Source: Chryseobacterium gregarium DSM 19109 (GTDB lineage Bacteria > Bacteroidota > Bacteroidia > Flavobacteriales > Weeksellaceae). Taken from it: DNA of 64,000 nt. The translations under genes and the position numbers were made by a program. Each line of letters begins with the position of its first letter. Position 1 is the stretch's first letter. Shown piece by piece: positions 51,143 to 60,900 of the stretch. The notes under the pieces were generated by a model, which did no database searches, had not been told where the DNA came from, and was given only the letters and a program-made list of their open reading frames with translations. The stretch lies in the NCBI RefSeq assembly GCF_000430845.1, contig NZ_KE387264.1, positions 287,268 to 351,267 on the forward strand. The letters are read 5' to 3'.

Positions 51143-51418
51143 CTTACATGCCCAAATGAATCCACAGAAAGAAGCGGACCATTTTAGTCGGAATCTCTGC
51201 CGTTTGATTTGACCGGGCATGACAGGAATGGCCTGAAGCAGACTGTTGAAGCATGATATTTTATAGACGGATAAAACTTTATAAATTTTTAAAGCCTGAT
51301 TTTTAACGCTGTTCCCACTGATTCAGGACTATTTAGGATTGTCTGCTGGCCGCAGGATTTCTGTGGACTTTCTGTTTTTTATCAACATTGTATTCATCAT
51401 TATGATCATATTATTTTC

Positions 51419-51444
51419 AAAGCCCTTTTGAAGGGACTTTTTTT
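51419..51444 (+). terminator. Orphan intrinsic terminator, possible end of a small RNA
   Basis: AAAGCCCTT, TTG loop, AAGGGaCTTT and seven T on the plus strand, yet no plus-strand gene ends nearby (the previous one stops at 50777). It may end an untranslated RNA transcribed within 51145-51440. I saw no certain promoter for one. The rest of the 504-base gap 51095-51598 shows nothing else except promoters at its two ends. Confidence 0.4.
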
Positions 51445-51569
51445 GTTTACCGTTGCTGATATCGCTACGTTTCAGCCGGAAAATCAGATAAAACGGCAGA
51501 AAAGCGATAAATTTTAATGAATGGGTGCATTTTTTTTATGCTCTGTTAGGCTGGAACCGCCATAAAACC

Positions 51570-51577
51570 TATATTTG
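51570..51577 (+). promoter_or_regulatory. Promoter -7 box of the H1-like gene
   Basis: TATATTTG, exact TAnnTTTG, with the start near 51584, 15 bases before the ATG. The -33 region has GTTAGG instead of a clear TTG. Confidence 0.5.
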
Positions 51578-51598
51578 CAGCCTAAATTTTAAGAAACA

Positions 51599-51775
51599 AT
51601 GAAAGAACTTATCGAAAAAATCAACGCAGAATTTGAAGCTTTCACCAACGAAGCAAACCAACAGGCAGAAAAAGGGAACAAGGCAGCAGGGACAAGAGCC
51701 CGTAAATCAGCTTTAGAGCTGAGCAAACTGTTCAAAGACTTCAGAAAGGTTTCTGTTGAAGAATCTAAAAAATAG
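51599..51775 (+). CDS. Histone H1-like basic protein
   Basis: 58 residues, too short for a 60-residue ORF filter. The sequence begins MKELIEKINAEF and carries the basic part GNKAAGTRARKSALELSKLFKDFRK. This matches the small histone H1/Hc1-like proteins of Bacteroidota, which bind DNA and help to compact it. It has its own promoter (51570) and a perfect terminator (51786), so it is a self-contained, probably well-expressed gene. Confidence 0.85.
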   Translation: MKELIEKINAEFEAFTNEANQQAEKGNKAAGTRARKSALELSKLFKDFRKVSVEESKK

Positions 51776-51785
51776 TTAATTTCCA

Positions 51786-51814
51786 AAACCGGCTTGAAAA
51801 AGCCGGTTTTTTTT
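51786..51814 (+). terminator. Terminator of the H1-like gene
   Basis: AAACCGGCTT, GAAA loop, AAGCCGGTTT and further T, 11 bases after the stop codon. Confidence 0.88.
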
Positions 51815-51983
51815 ATGACCTGACTTATTTTATTGACTGCACTTTCATTGACACCGTCAATTATTTCTTTTATAAACGGAAAAAATTTTTTGTTAAAAAA
51901 TTTAAACATCCCGATTGTTATTCCCAAATTTCACGGCTTTTAGTTAAATATTGATAATTTATTATTAAATAACTCATTCCGTA

Positions 51984-52015
51984 TTGAATTGTATCGTATT
52001 TGAAATATATATTTG
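51984..52015 (+). promoter_or_regulatory. Promoter of the second GLPGLI operon
   Basis: TTG (51984-51986), 21 bases, TATATTTG (52008-52015): full match to the consensus. The predicted transcript start near 52022 rules out a translation start at the TTG codon and favours the ATG at 52044. Confidence 0.7.
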
Positions 52016-52043
52016 TCGTATTAATAAACATGAACAAATTTAT

Positions 52044-53201
52044 ATGAAACGAATTTTTATTTTATTTTCCATTATTTCAACACTTCTCCCGGCACAGAAA
52101 ATACAGGTCATTGATGCCGAAAACAACAAACCCATTGGGAATGCCCGGATTATTCTTGAGAATAAAGTGGTTTACACCAATGATGACGGTTTTGCTCCGG
52201 TAGAACCTACCGGGAAGAATCTTGAGATCTCTGCGGCCGGTTTCCAGAAACAAAATCTCAGTTCATTTACTGCGCTGGTAAAATTGAAACCCAGCTTTAA
52301 AGATATTGAAGAGGTAAAGATGGTGAATGTTGATATCAAGACGATTTTCGAGGATGTCTTTAAAAATTATCATAAAAGATATTTTGACGATCCTTCGCTG
52401 TACGATATCACCTTAAAACAGCGGGCTTTTGACAATGATAAATTACACTTTATGGTCATTGCAGAGGCCAAATTGTGGAGCGGAAACAACATGTACAACT
52501 GGAAAAACGGCATTAAAAAGAATTATGATGATATTGTACAGATCCAACTGAATAATATTAAATATTTGAAAAATAGTAAATCAGACAGCATTTTCAGCCA
52601 AAAAACGGATGAGTTCTCCCATGAGATTGTCGGGAATTTCTTTTTTAATTTTGAAATCTACCGCACGTTATTGAACTTGAGAAATAAAGCGACCAGATTT
52701 TCCGGTAATTTAATTTCTGATGATGGTGAAGAGCAGGTTATTAACTGTAAAATAAAATCAAGTTATGGGACTGATATCAGTGGAGAAATCAGATACAATA
52801 AAAAGGATAAAGTCATTACAGGGTATGAATTCACTTATCTGCAGGGCGATTTTCCGACAGAAAAGAAAGTAACTGCCGATGGGAAAGAGTTTAGCAGAAA
52901 GCTTGGCAATGCAACAATAAAATTTGAATTTTACAAAAAAGATGGGGTATATCTGCCTTCCCTGAATAGTTTGAATACAGATAATTTTGTTATTTTCTAT
53001 AAAGACCAGGTCCATACGAAAAAAGCCAGCCGGGAAATTGTCTATAACAGTTTTTCAAAGTCTGATCAAAAAGGTCTGGAATCTAAAATTGATTTCAATA
53101 AAAGCATATGGGAAAATATTCCTGTAAAAGAAGATAAAGAAACTACAATTTTACTTTCAAGAGAAGAACAGGAATTTATCAATCAGAATAACAGACTATG
53201 A
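52044..53201 (+). CDS. Secreted carboxypeptidase-regulatory-like domain protein
   Basis: 385 residues from the ATG at 52044. Signal peptide (1-17, ending LLPAQ), a CarboxypepD_reg-like beta sandwich (about 18-85, IDAENNKPIGNARIILENKVVYTNDDG) and a larger region (about 95-385) of unknown fold, rich in K and D. In Bacteroidota such proteins are often encoded next to GLPGLI proteins, as here: the next gene starts inside its stop codon (4-base overlap ATGA). Confidence 0.82.
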   Translation: MKRIFILFSIISTLLPAQKIQVIDAENNKPIGNARIILENKVVYTNDDGFAPVEPTGKNLEISAAGFQKQNLSSFTALVKLKPSFKDIEEVKMVNVDIKTIFEDVFKNYHKRYFDDPSLYDITLKQRAFDNDKLHFMVIAEAKLWSGNNMYNWKNGIKKNYDDIVQIQLNNIKYLKNSKSDSIFSQKTDEFSHEIVGNFFFNFEIYRTLLNLRNKATRFSGNLISDDGEEQVINCKIKSSYGTDISGEIRYNKKDKVITGYEFTYLQGDFPTEKKVTADGKEFSRKLGNATIKFEFYKKDGVYLPSLNSLNTDNFVIFYKDQVHTKKASREIVYNSFSKSDQKGLESKIDFNKSIWENIPVKEDKETTILLSREEQEFINQNNRL

Positions 53202-54031
53202 AAAACATCCTTTTACCAGCATTTATTTTAGCTTCATTTGCATCAAATGCACAGACGCACCGCTTTATTTATGATGTAGAATACAAGAAAGATTCTATAC
53301 AAAATTTGACTGCCAAAGAAAACTATCATCTGGATATTGAACCGAAACAAATAAAATATTATCCACGCGATTTTTTTGTCGGAGACTCTTTGGTTACCCA
53401 TAATCTTGCGATACCGCAAAGCGCAGATTTTAATACCTCGAATATTCTTACCCATAAACCGGGAACAGATGATTATGAATATTATGATGTTTTAGAAAAT
53501 ATTATTTTAAAACTTCCGTCAAAAAATAAACAGAACTGGAAACTGACGGATGAGAAAAAGAAAGTGAAAGACTTCAATCTCCAGAAAGCCACCACCACCT
53601 GGGGCGGAAGAAACTGGATTGCCTGGTTTACTTCTGATATTCCATTTCAGGAAGGTCCCTATAAATTTCATGGTCTTCCGGGATTGATTGTTGAACTTTA
53701 TGATGACCAAAACAATTACAAATTTGACCTGGTGAAAACCCAGAAGCTGACAAAACCTTATGTCAATCAGTACATCAGCTATGTGATCGAGCAAAGTGTT
53801 CCGGTCAATGAAGAAAAATACACCGCTGCAAAACTGAAATACTACGATTCTCCCGTCAATGCATTGAGAAACAATAGCGGCTCAATCAAAACCAATGAAG
53901 AATTCTACCTCAGCGACGGGACAAAAGTCGGACAAAGCAATTCCCGTGAAGTGAATGAGCGTTTGAGAGAATCGGTCAGAAAGTACAATAACCCGATTGA
54001 ATTGGATAAAGCGATACCATATCCTTTGTAA
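53198..54031 (+). CDS. GLPGLI family secreted protein (second copy)
   Basis: 277 residues; signal peptide (1-19, ending SNAQ) and the family motif in YKFHGLPGLIVEL, with WGGRNWIAWF and IPFQEGPY before it. It keeps the same landmarks as the copy in the efflux operon (16623), including the C-terminal NPIELDKAIPYP. Its start overlaps the stop of the preceding gene, so the two products are made together. Function of the family is unknown. Confidence 0.9.
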   Translation: MKNILLPAFILASFASNAQTHRFIYDVEYKKDSIQNLTAKENYHLDIEPKQIKYYPRDFFVGDSLVTHNLAIPQSADFNTSNILTHKPGTDDYEYYDVLENIILKLPSKNKQNWKLTDEKKKVKDFNLQKATTTWGGRNWIAWFTSDIPFQEGPYKFHGLPGLIVELYDDQNNYKFDLVKTQKLTKPYVNQYISYVIEQSVPVNEEKYTAAKLKYYDSPVNALRNNSGSIKTNEEFYLSDGTKVGQSNSREVNERLRESVRKYNNPIELDKAIPYPL

Positions 54032-54044
54032 AAGTTTATTTATG

Positions 54045-54111
54045 AATCCGTGAAAGTCTGTGTGATTTGCGGTTGAATATTTCCCGCATATTATGAAGGT
54101 TTTCACGGATT
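54045..54111. repeat. Long inverted repeat between convergent genes
   Basis: AATCCGTGAAA (54045-54055) pairs with TTTCACGGATT (54101-54111); inside lies a second small stem TGCGG/CCGCA. It runs 9 bases into the 3' end of the RDD gene. The sequence type resembles dispersed intergenic repeats of flavobacteria and could end transcription from both sides. Confidence 0.45.
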
Positions 54112-54681
54112 TATTTCCGTAAATGCTTGTGTTATTGATTGATCAAGCATTTTTCTGAGCTTCCAAACCTGACTTTCTTTTACGGTATAAGTATGACACA
54201 GTTTATTATTCATAAACATACTTAAACGGGTCTCAATAACAGTTCGGGTTCCCATTGCTACATCTTTGATGGTTCGTTCTGAGAACTTAGGATAAAAATT
54301 TGCCAGACAAAGAAAATTTCTCTTTAAAGATTTAGAGATTTCCGGATAATTTCCATTATCATCAATTACTTTCATTTTAAAAAGTTTCTTACCTAAAGTC
54401 GTTCCCCAATGAGTTTCGGTGATACTTCCGACTATCATAACTAGAGGAATCGAACTCATAAAGGAATACATTACAGGCAGGTGAAAAATAAAATATAAAA
54501 CCAAAAAGAATGGAGTCATATCAATAAACTTCGCAACTTTTCTTTTCTGGTCACTTCCATAAAAATCTACTTTGTAAGGTAAATCATATTCAAATTCATT
54601 ATAAATACGCTTACCTTCAAAGTCAAAATTTCTTGTTGCCCTCCGAACTATTTTTCTTTCTTTCAGTTCTGAAATTTTCAT
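54103..54681 (-). CDS. RDD family membrane protein
   Basis: 192 residues. Two membrane helices (about 53-72 and 76-95) and the family pattern around THWGTTLGKKLFKMKVIDDNG (T, G and K residues of the second RDD half). The N-terminal Arg-Asp part is reduced to KFIDMTPFF. RDD proteins are small membrane proteins, some of which transport ions or small solutes. It follows tex by 10 bases on the same strand. Confidence 0.8.
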   Translation of the reverse strand: MKISELKERKIVRRATRNFDFEGKRIYNEFEYDLPYKVDFYGSDQKRKVAKFIDMTPFFLVLYFIFHLPVMYSFMSSIPLVMIVGSITETHWGTTLGKKLFKMKVIDDNGNYPEISKSLKRNFLCLANFYPKFSERTIKDVAMGTRTVIETRLSMFMNNKLCHTYTVKESQVWKLRKMLDQSITQAFTEINP

Positions 54682-54691
54682 GAGTTTTTTA

Positions 54692-56815
54692 TTATAATAT
54701 CATACTCAGCTGGATCCTCTTTCTCGCCTCGTCCACCTCCGTCACTTTTACCTGGACGTGCTGATGCAGCTTTACCACTTCATTGACGTCGGAGACAAAA
54801 CCCTCTTTCAGCTGTGAGATATGGACCAGCCCGCTTTCCTTGATGCCCAGGTCTACAAAGCATCCGAAAGCCGTAATGTTATTGACGATTCCGGGAAGAA
54901 CCATTCCGGTTTTCAGGTTTCTGATGCTTTTTACATTCGGGTCAAATTCAAAAATCTTAGCTGCCTTTCTGGGATCCAGTCCTGGTTTTTCAAGTTCTTT
55001 CAGAATATCCCTGATGCCCAGGATACCGATGGTTTCATTGATGTACTGTTCAGGATTGATCAGCGCGATTTTCTCTTTGCTGGCAATCAGCTCATCGGTT
55101 TTTATCCCTAAGTCTTTCGCCATTTTTTCGACAATTCCATACGCTTCGGGGTGAACCGCAGAATTGTCCAGAGGGTTTTTAGCATTGGTAATCCGGATAA
55201 AGGCTGCCGCCTGCTGGTAGGCTTTTTCCCCCAGCCTCGGTACTTTCTTTAATTGTTTCCGGTCTTCAAAAGCCCCGTTTTCCGCACGGTAATCCACGAT
55301 GTTTTCGGCCATTTTTTCACCGATTCCGGAGACGTAGCTTAACAGGGATTTGCTTGCCGTATTTATATTGATGCCGACGGAGTTGACGCATTTCATCACC
55401 GTAGAATCCAGCTCCTTTTTCAGCTGCGTCTGATCAACATCGTGCTGGTATTGGCCGACGCCGATTGATTTGGCATCGATCTTCACCAGTTCTGCCAGCG
55501 GATCGGCCAGCCTTCTCCCGATGGACACCGCGCCGCGGACCGTCACATCATAATTCGGGAATTCATCCCTTGCAATTTTACTGGCAGAATACACGGAAGC
55601 GCCCGCTTCCGAAACCACGAAAACCTGTAACGGCTTGTCAAAAGCGATTCTTTTAATGAAAAATTCAGTTTCCCGGCTTGCCGTCCCGTTTCCGATGGAG
55701 ATGGCCTGGATGTTATAGGCATTCACCATCGAACGGATCTTCTTCATCGCCATTCCGCTCTCGTTCTGCGGCGCGTGGGGATAGAGCGTTTCATTATGGA
55801 GTAAATCACCCTTTTCGTCGATACAGACGACTTTGCAGCCACTTTTATAACCGGGGTCAATCGCTAAAATCCTTTTCTCTCCTAAGGGCGGGGCCAAAAG
55901 GAGCTGGCTCAGGTTTTCAGAAAAGATCTCAATGGCTTTTTTATCTGCTTTTTCTTTGGCTTCCTGCAGGGTTTCATTTGAAATAGCCGGTTCAAGGAGC
56001 CTTTTATAGGCATCTTTAATGGCTAAAGAAATCTGCTCCGAACTTTCATTATCGGATTTAATAACGGCGTTCGCGATAAAATCAACAGCTTCTTCCTTAT
56101 CAATGCCGATATGCGTCTTCACAAAGCCTTCCGATTCCGCTCTCAGCATGGCTAACAGCCGGTGGGAAGGGGTCCGGCTAAGGCTTTCTTCCCACTCAAA
56201 ATACTGTGAGAATTTCTGCGCTCCCTCTTCGTCTTTTTTTGATTTAACGACCTTGGAAGTGATGACCGCTTTCCGCTGAAACAGGCGGCGGAGGTTCTTG
56301 CGGACGTACATATTTTCATTGATCCATTCGGCCATGATGTCCCTGGCACCCTGCAGGGCTTCCTCTTCCGATGAAACCTGGCCGTTGAGGTATTTTGAAG
56401 CAACGTGCTGCAGATCGCCGGCTTTCTGGCTCATAATGATTTTAGCCAGAGGTTCCAGCCCTTTTTCTTTGGCAGCATCCGCCCTGGTTTTCCTGCGTTT
56501 TCTGAACGGCAGGTACAGGTCTTCCAGTTCCTGGAGGTCAAAGCTTTCTTCCAGCCTTTGTTTTAATTCAGGGCTTAAGGCATTCTGCTCTTCAATTGAT
56601 TTTAAAATACTTTCCTTCCGTCTGACAAGGTCTTCGAATTGTTTGCTGAGCTTTGAAACCTGCTCGATCTGTATTTCGTCCAGGTTTCCCGTTGCATCTT
56701 TGCGGTACCGCGAGATAAACGGAATGGTACAGTCTTCCGAAAGTAATTTCAAAGTGGCATTGATGCTTTTTTCAGGCACCGTAAGCGCCTGCCGGATATA
56801 AAGGGTTGCGTTCAT
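54692..56815 (-). CDS. tex: Tex-type RNA-binding protein with S1 domain
   Basis: 707 residues, typical Tex length. N-terminal helical HTH region (about 1-190), helical linker, YqgF/RNase H-like fold (about 320-450, ILAIDPGYKSGCKVVCID), helix-hairpin-helix (about 490-560, SVGININTASKSLLSYVSGIGEK), and S1 RNA-binding domain (about 640-705, GMVLPGIVNNITAFGCFVDLG). Tex binds nucleic acid and associates with transcription; it is widely conserved. Probably cotranscribed with the RDD gene. Confidence 0.95.
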   Translation of the reverse strand: MNATLYIRQALTVPEKSINATLKLLSEDCTIPFISRYRKDATGNLDEIQIEQVSKLSKQFEDLVRRKESILKSIEEQNALSPELKQRLEESFDLQELEDLYLPFRKRRKTRADAAKEKGLEPLAKIIMSQKAGDLQHVASKYLNGQVSSEEEALQGARDIMAEWINENMYVRKNLRRLFQRKAVITSKVVKSKKDEEGAQKFSQYFEWEESLSRTPSHRLLAMLRAESEGFVKTHIGIDKEEAVDFIANAVIKSDNESSEQISLAIKDAYKRLLEPAISNETLQEAKEKADKKAIEIFSENLSQLLLAPPLGEKRILAIDPGYKSGCKVVCIDEKGDLLHNETLYPHAPQNESGMAMKKIRSMVNAYNIQAISIGNGTASRETEFFIKRIAFDKPLQVFVVSEAGASVYSASKIARDEFPNYDVTVRGAVSIGRRLADPLAELVKIDAKSIGVGQYQHDVDQTQLKKELDSTVMKCVNSVGININTASKSLLSYVSGIGEKMAENIVDYRAENGAFEDRKQLKKVPRLGEKAYQQAAAFIRITNAKNPLDNSAVHPEAYGIVEKMAKDLGIKTDELIASKEKIALINPEQYINETIGILGIRDILKELEKPGLDPRKAAKIFEFDPNVKSIRNLKTGMVLPGIVNNITAFGCFVDLGIKESGLVHISQLKEGFVSDVNEVVKLHQHVQVKVTEVDEARKRIQLSMIL

Positions 56816-57041
56816 TTTAAATTCAAAACGCTAAAATAATCAAATTTTAACAGGGCATGTATCCGGATGTACCATCTTTTTGTTATTTTAGCATTGGGTT
56901 CGGAAAACCGGGACCTCATTTCTTGATGTATGGTAACGGGCACAGGGGATGAAGTTTCCTATTTTTGGTACCGGCAGGAGCTGTTGTAAAAGATCCTCGT
57001 CAATCCCAATTTAAAATAAACTTTTTAAACAATTATATCAT

Positions 57042-57719
57042 ATGAAAAAATTAAGTATTATGGCATTAGTGGCTGTCGGCATGCTGGCAGCCTCTTGTAA
57101 CAAGGAAAAATCTGCGGAAAACGCAAAAACGGCCCAGGAGCAGACGGTAGCAGAAAGCAAAGGCGAAAAGCTGATGGTGGACGCTGCCACTTCCGTGGTG
57201 AACTGGAAAGCCTTCCATAAAGGAGGAATGGCGCCGCGTTGGGGGACATTAAGCGTACAGTCGGGAGACCTGAGCATCGAAGGCGGACAGGTAACTGCCG
57301 GAAACTTCGTGATCGATATGAACTCCCTTAAGGTAGACCCTGCTTCCGTAACGGAAAAAGATAAAAAGCCTGCCGACCTTGAAGCGCACTTAAAGAACCC
57401 GGATTTCTTCGATACCAAGAAAAACCCGACTTCGGATTTCAAGATTACCAGCGTGACCGATCTTAAAGCTGCCCCGGCCGATGCAATAGCCGGAGCCAAC
57501 AAGACTGTAAGCGGAAACCTTACCCTGTCAGGAAAAACCATGAATGTAACATTCCCTGCAAAAGTAGACGTTACCGAAGGGGCCGCCTCTGTACAGGCCA
57601 AGTTCACGGTCAACAGAGCCGACTGGGGCATCAAGTTCGGGACTTCCGAAGCAGACCCGGCAGAATGGATGATCAGCAAAGACATCGAAATCGCCGTGGA
57701 TGTAAAAGCCAAGAAATAA
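57042..57719 (+). CDS. YceI family lipoprotein
   Basis: 225 residues. Lipoprotein signal with Cys19 (LAASC), an acidic-polar linker (20-45), then the YceI lipocalin-like barrel (about 50-222; FVIDMNSLKVD, FFDTKKNPTSDFKIT, WGIKFGTSEADP). YceI proteins bind isoprenoid or other lipophilic molecules in the periplasm. Single gene with a good terminator; a reverse open frame of almost the same length is only its shadow. Confidence 0.93.
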   Translation: MKKLSIMALVAVGMLAASCNKEKSAENAKTAQEQTVAESKGEKLMVDAATSVVNWKAFHKGGMAPRWGTLSVQSGDLSIEGGQVTAGNFVIDMNSLKVDPASVTEKDKKPADLEAHLKNPDFFDTKKNPTSDFKITSVTDLKAAPADAIAGANKTVSGNLTLSGKTMNVTFPAKVDVTEGAASVQAKFTVNRADWGIKFGTSEADPAEWMISKDIEIAVDVKAKK

Positions 57720-57745
57720 TATTATTGTTAGATAAATTCTCAATG

Positions 57746-57776
57746 AAGCCGCCCTATACGTAGGGTGGCTTTTTTT
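57746..57776 (+). terminator. Intrinsic terminator of the YceI gene
   Basis: AAGCCGCCCTA, TACG loop, TAGGGTGGCTT, then six T; one G-T pair in the stem. Confidence 0.85.
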
Positions 57777-57801
57777 ATGTATTTAACTTGCGGGTATAGA
57801 C

Positions 57802-57881
57802 AAAAAATGCCCCGAAGATAGTCGAGGCGCTAAATGTTTTCACAACGGAATAATCCTTATTGTGAATTGCTTTCAAAATTA
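57802..57881 (-). ncRNA. tracrRNA of the type II-C CRISPR system
   Basis: Read on the minus strand, the RNA would start near 57881 with the anti-repeat (ATTTTGAAAGCAATTCACAA). The segment AATAAGGATTATTCCG then forms the nexus, TTGTGAAAACATT follows, and it ends in a terminator hairpin (GCCTCGA with TCGGGGC, allowing a G-U pair) and six T at 57802-57807. Its complement, starting ATTGTGAATTGCTTTC, should match the 5' part of the CRISPR repeat, which lies outside the window. Placement next to cas9, divergent and with its own consensus promoter, is common in II-C loci. It guides pairing of crRNA with Cas9 and RNase III processing. Confidence 0.85.
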
Positions 57882-57886
57882 TAATT

Positions 57887-57916
57887 CAAATATAGAATAA
57901 TTTTTTATTCCCGCAA
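57887..57916 (-). promoter_or_regulatory. Promoter of the tracrRNA
   Basis: On the minus strand TTG (57914-57916), 19 bases, TATATTTG (57887-57894): perfect consensus. Predicted start near 57881. Confidence 0.75.
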
Positions 57917-57934
57917 CTGTGGTTTCCCGTAATT

Positions 57935-57962
57935 TTTGTAATAAAGAATTTTTATACATTTA
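57935..57962 (+). promoter_or_regulatory. Promoter of the cas operon
   Basis: TTTG (57935-57938), 16 bases, TACATTTA (57955-57962): one mismatch and slightly short spacing, so weaker than the tracrRNA promoter it faces. Start near 57969, 16 bases before the cas9 ATG. Confidence 0.5.
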
Positions 57963-57984
57963 AGAATTAATAAAAACTGAAATT

Positions 57985-60900
57985 ATGAAAACGATATTAG
58001 GACTGGACCTGGGAACAAATTCTATCGGATGGGCTTTAGTTCAGCAGGATTTCAAAAATAAGCAAGGTAATATACTTGGGATGGGAAGCCGGATCATTCC
58101 AATGTCCCAGGATATCCTCGGAGATTTCGGTAAAGGGAATTCTGTTTCTCAAACGGCAGAACGGACAAGATACAGGAGTGTCAGAAGGTTGCGTGAACGG
58201 TTTTTACTGAGAAGAGAGCGGCTTCACCGTGTCCTGCATGTTCTGAATTTTCTTCCTGAGCATTATGACGCTCAGATCGATTTTGAAAAACGTTTCGGGA
58301 AATTCAAATCGGAAACAGAACCTAAGCTTGCGTGGGAAAATACCGATGGAAAATTTTCATTTCTGTTTCAGGCTTCCTTCAATGAAATGCTTGAAGATTT
58401 TAAGATAAGCGGAAAAGATTTAAAGGTTCCTTATGACTGGACCCTCTATTATCTCCGTAAAAAAGCACTTTCCCAAAAAATAGGAAAAGAGGAACTGGTC
58501 TGGATTCTCCTGAATTTTAATCAGAAAAGAGGATATTATCAACTGCGGGGTGAAGAAGAGGAGGAAAATCCAAATAAAAGGGTTGAATTCTATTCGTTAA
58601 AAATTGTGGATGTACTGGCCGACGAACCGCAAAAAGGAAAGACTGACCTCTGGTATTCCCTGGTTTTGGAAAACGGATGGATTTACAGGCGCTCAAGCAA
58701 GCTCCCTTTATTCGACTGGCAAGATAAAACAAGGGATTTCATTGTGACAACTGATCTGAATGATGACGGAAGCATTAAAACCGATAAAGACGGAAATGAA
58801 AAAAGAAGTTTCCGTGCTCCAAGTGAAAACGACTGGACTCTTGTTAAAAAGAAAACCGAACAGGAAATCGAAAAATCGCATAAAACCGTAGGAACCTATA
58901 TTTACGAAACCTTACTTCAAAACCCGAAACAGAAAATCAAAGGAAAACTGGTCCGGACGGTTGAAAGGAAATTTTATAAAGAAGAATTGAGAAAGATCCT
59001 GGAAAAACAGAAGGAATTTCATCCAGAATTGCAGGACGAAGATACCTATAACGATTGTATCCGGGAACTGTACCGCAATAACGAAGTGCATCAACTGAGC
59101 CTGAGCAAAAAAGATTTCGTTCATCTTTTGATGGAAGATCTGATTTTTTATCAGCGACCCTTAAGAAGCCAGAAATCTTCAGTTTCAAACTGCACGCTGG
59201 AATTCAGAAAATACAAGGTTGAAAATGGTTTGGAACATATTCAGTATTTAAAGGCGATTCCGAAATCCAACCCTTACTATCAGGAATTCCGGATCTGGCA
59301 GTGGGTTTTTAATCTGAATATTTATGAAAAGGAAAATGAGGATAACGTCACAAAAGAATTTCTAAGCACAACCAAAGATTACGAAAATCTTTTTGAGTTT
59401 CTGAACAATCGAAAAGAAGTTGACCAAAAAGCTTTACTCAAACATTTTAAGATCACTGAGAAAACCCATCGATGGAATTTTGTAGAAGATAAAAAATACC
59501 CCTGCAACGAAACCAAAACAATGATTTCATCAAGATTGGACAAGGTTGAAGGGATCACTAATAATTTTCTGACAAGAGAAATTGAACAGAAGATCTGGCA
59601 TATCATTTATTCTGTAAATGACAAAACCGAGTTTGAAAAAGCGTTAAAATCATTCGCCCGTAAAAATAATCTCGATGAACATTCATTTTCTGAGGCTTTC
59701 AGGAAATTCCCGCCGTTCAGAAGCGAGTATGGCTCTTTTTCTGAAAAAGCCGTTAAAAAACTCTTGCCCCTCATGCGTCTGGGAAAATTTTGGAATTATG
59801 CTGCTATTGATGGAAATTCAAAAGAAAGAATTCAGAAAATCATCATTGGAGAATATGACGAAAATATTAAAGATAAAGTAAGGGAAAAAACGCTTCATCT
59901 TAAGTCTGAAGATGATTTTCAGGGATTACAATTGTGGCTGGCCCAATACATTGTTTACGGAAGGCATTCGGAAGCATCAATAACCGGCAAATGGAATTCT
60001 GCGGATGATCTTGAAGGATTTTTAAAAGAGTTTAAGCAGCATTCACTTCGGAATCCGATTGTAGAACAAGTGATTACGGAAACCCTTCGTGTAGTAAAAG
60101 ATATCTGGGTAAAATACGGAAACGGGGCGAAAGATTTCTTTAGTGAAATTCATGTTGAACTGGCGAGAGAGATGAAACTTCCCGCAGAAGAAAGAGAACG
60201 TCTTACCCGGCAGATTTCTGAAAATGAAAATACGAATCTCCGCATTAAGGCTTTACTGGCTGAAATGATGGATGATCATTCGGTGGAAAATGTCCGTCCT
60301 TATTCTCCGATGCAGCAGGAAATCCTGAAAATTTATGAAGACGGAATTTTAAAATCGGATATCGAAATTGAAGATGATATCCTGAAAATCAGCAAAACGG
60401 CACAGCCTTCTTCTTCAGATTTAAAACGATATAAACTGTGGCTGGAACAGAAATACAAATCCCCTTATACAGGACAGATTATCCCGTTAAATAAACTGTT
60501 TACACCAGAATATGAAATTGAGCATATCATTCCGCAAAGCCGGTATTTTGATGACAGTTTCAGCAATAAAGTTATTTGTGAATCAGCAGTCAATAAACTA
60601 AAAGACAATTACATCGGGCTTGGGTTTATCAAACAGTTCAGCGGGACGATTGTCGAATGCGGTTTCGGAAAAACAGTGAAAGTTTTTGAAACAGGTGAAT
60701 ACGAAGATTTCGTTAAAAAGCATTATGCCAATAACCGCAGTAAAAGGAATAAGCTTCTTATGGAAGAGATTCCGGAAAAGATGATAGAACGCCAGCTTAA
60801 TGATACACGATACATCAGCAAGTATATTTCCGGCCTTCTGTCGAATATGGTCAGAGAGGAAGACGGTAAGGATGAGGGTGTCAATTCTAAAAACATTATT

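Noticed and set aside
57038..57712. 224-residue open frame antisense to the YceI gene
   Set aside because: It mirrors the codon pattern of YceI, has no recognisable domain, and the YceI frame has a lipobox, the full barrel and a terminator.
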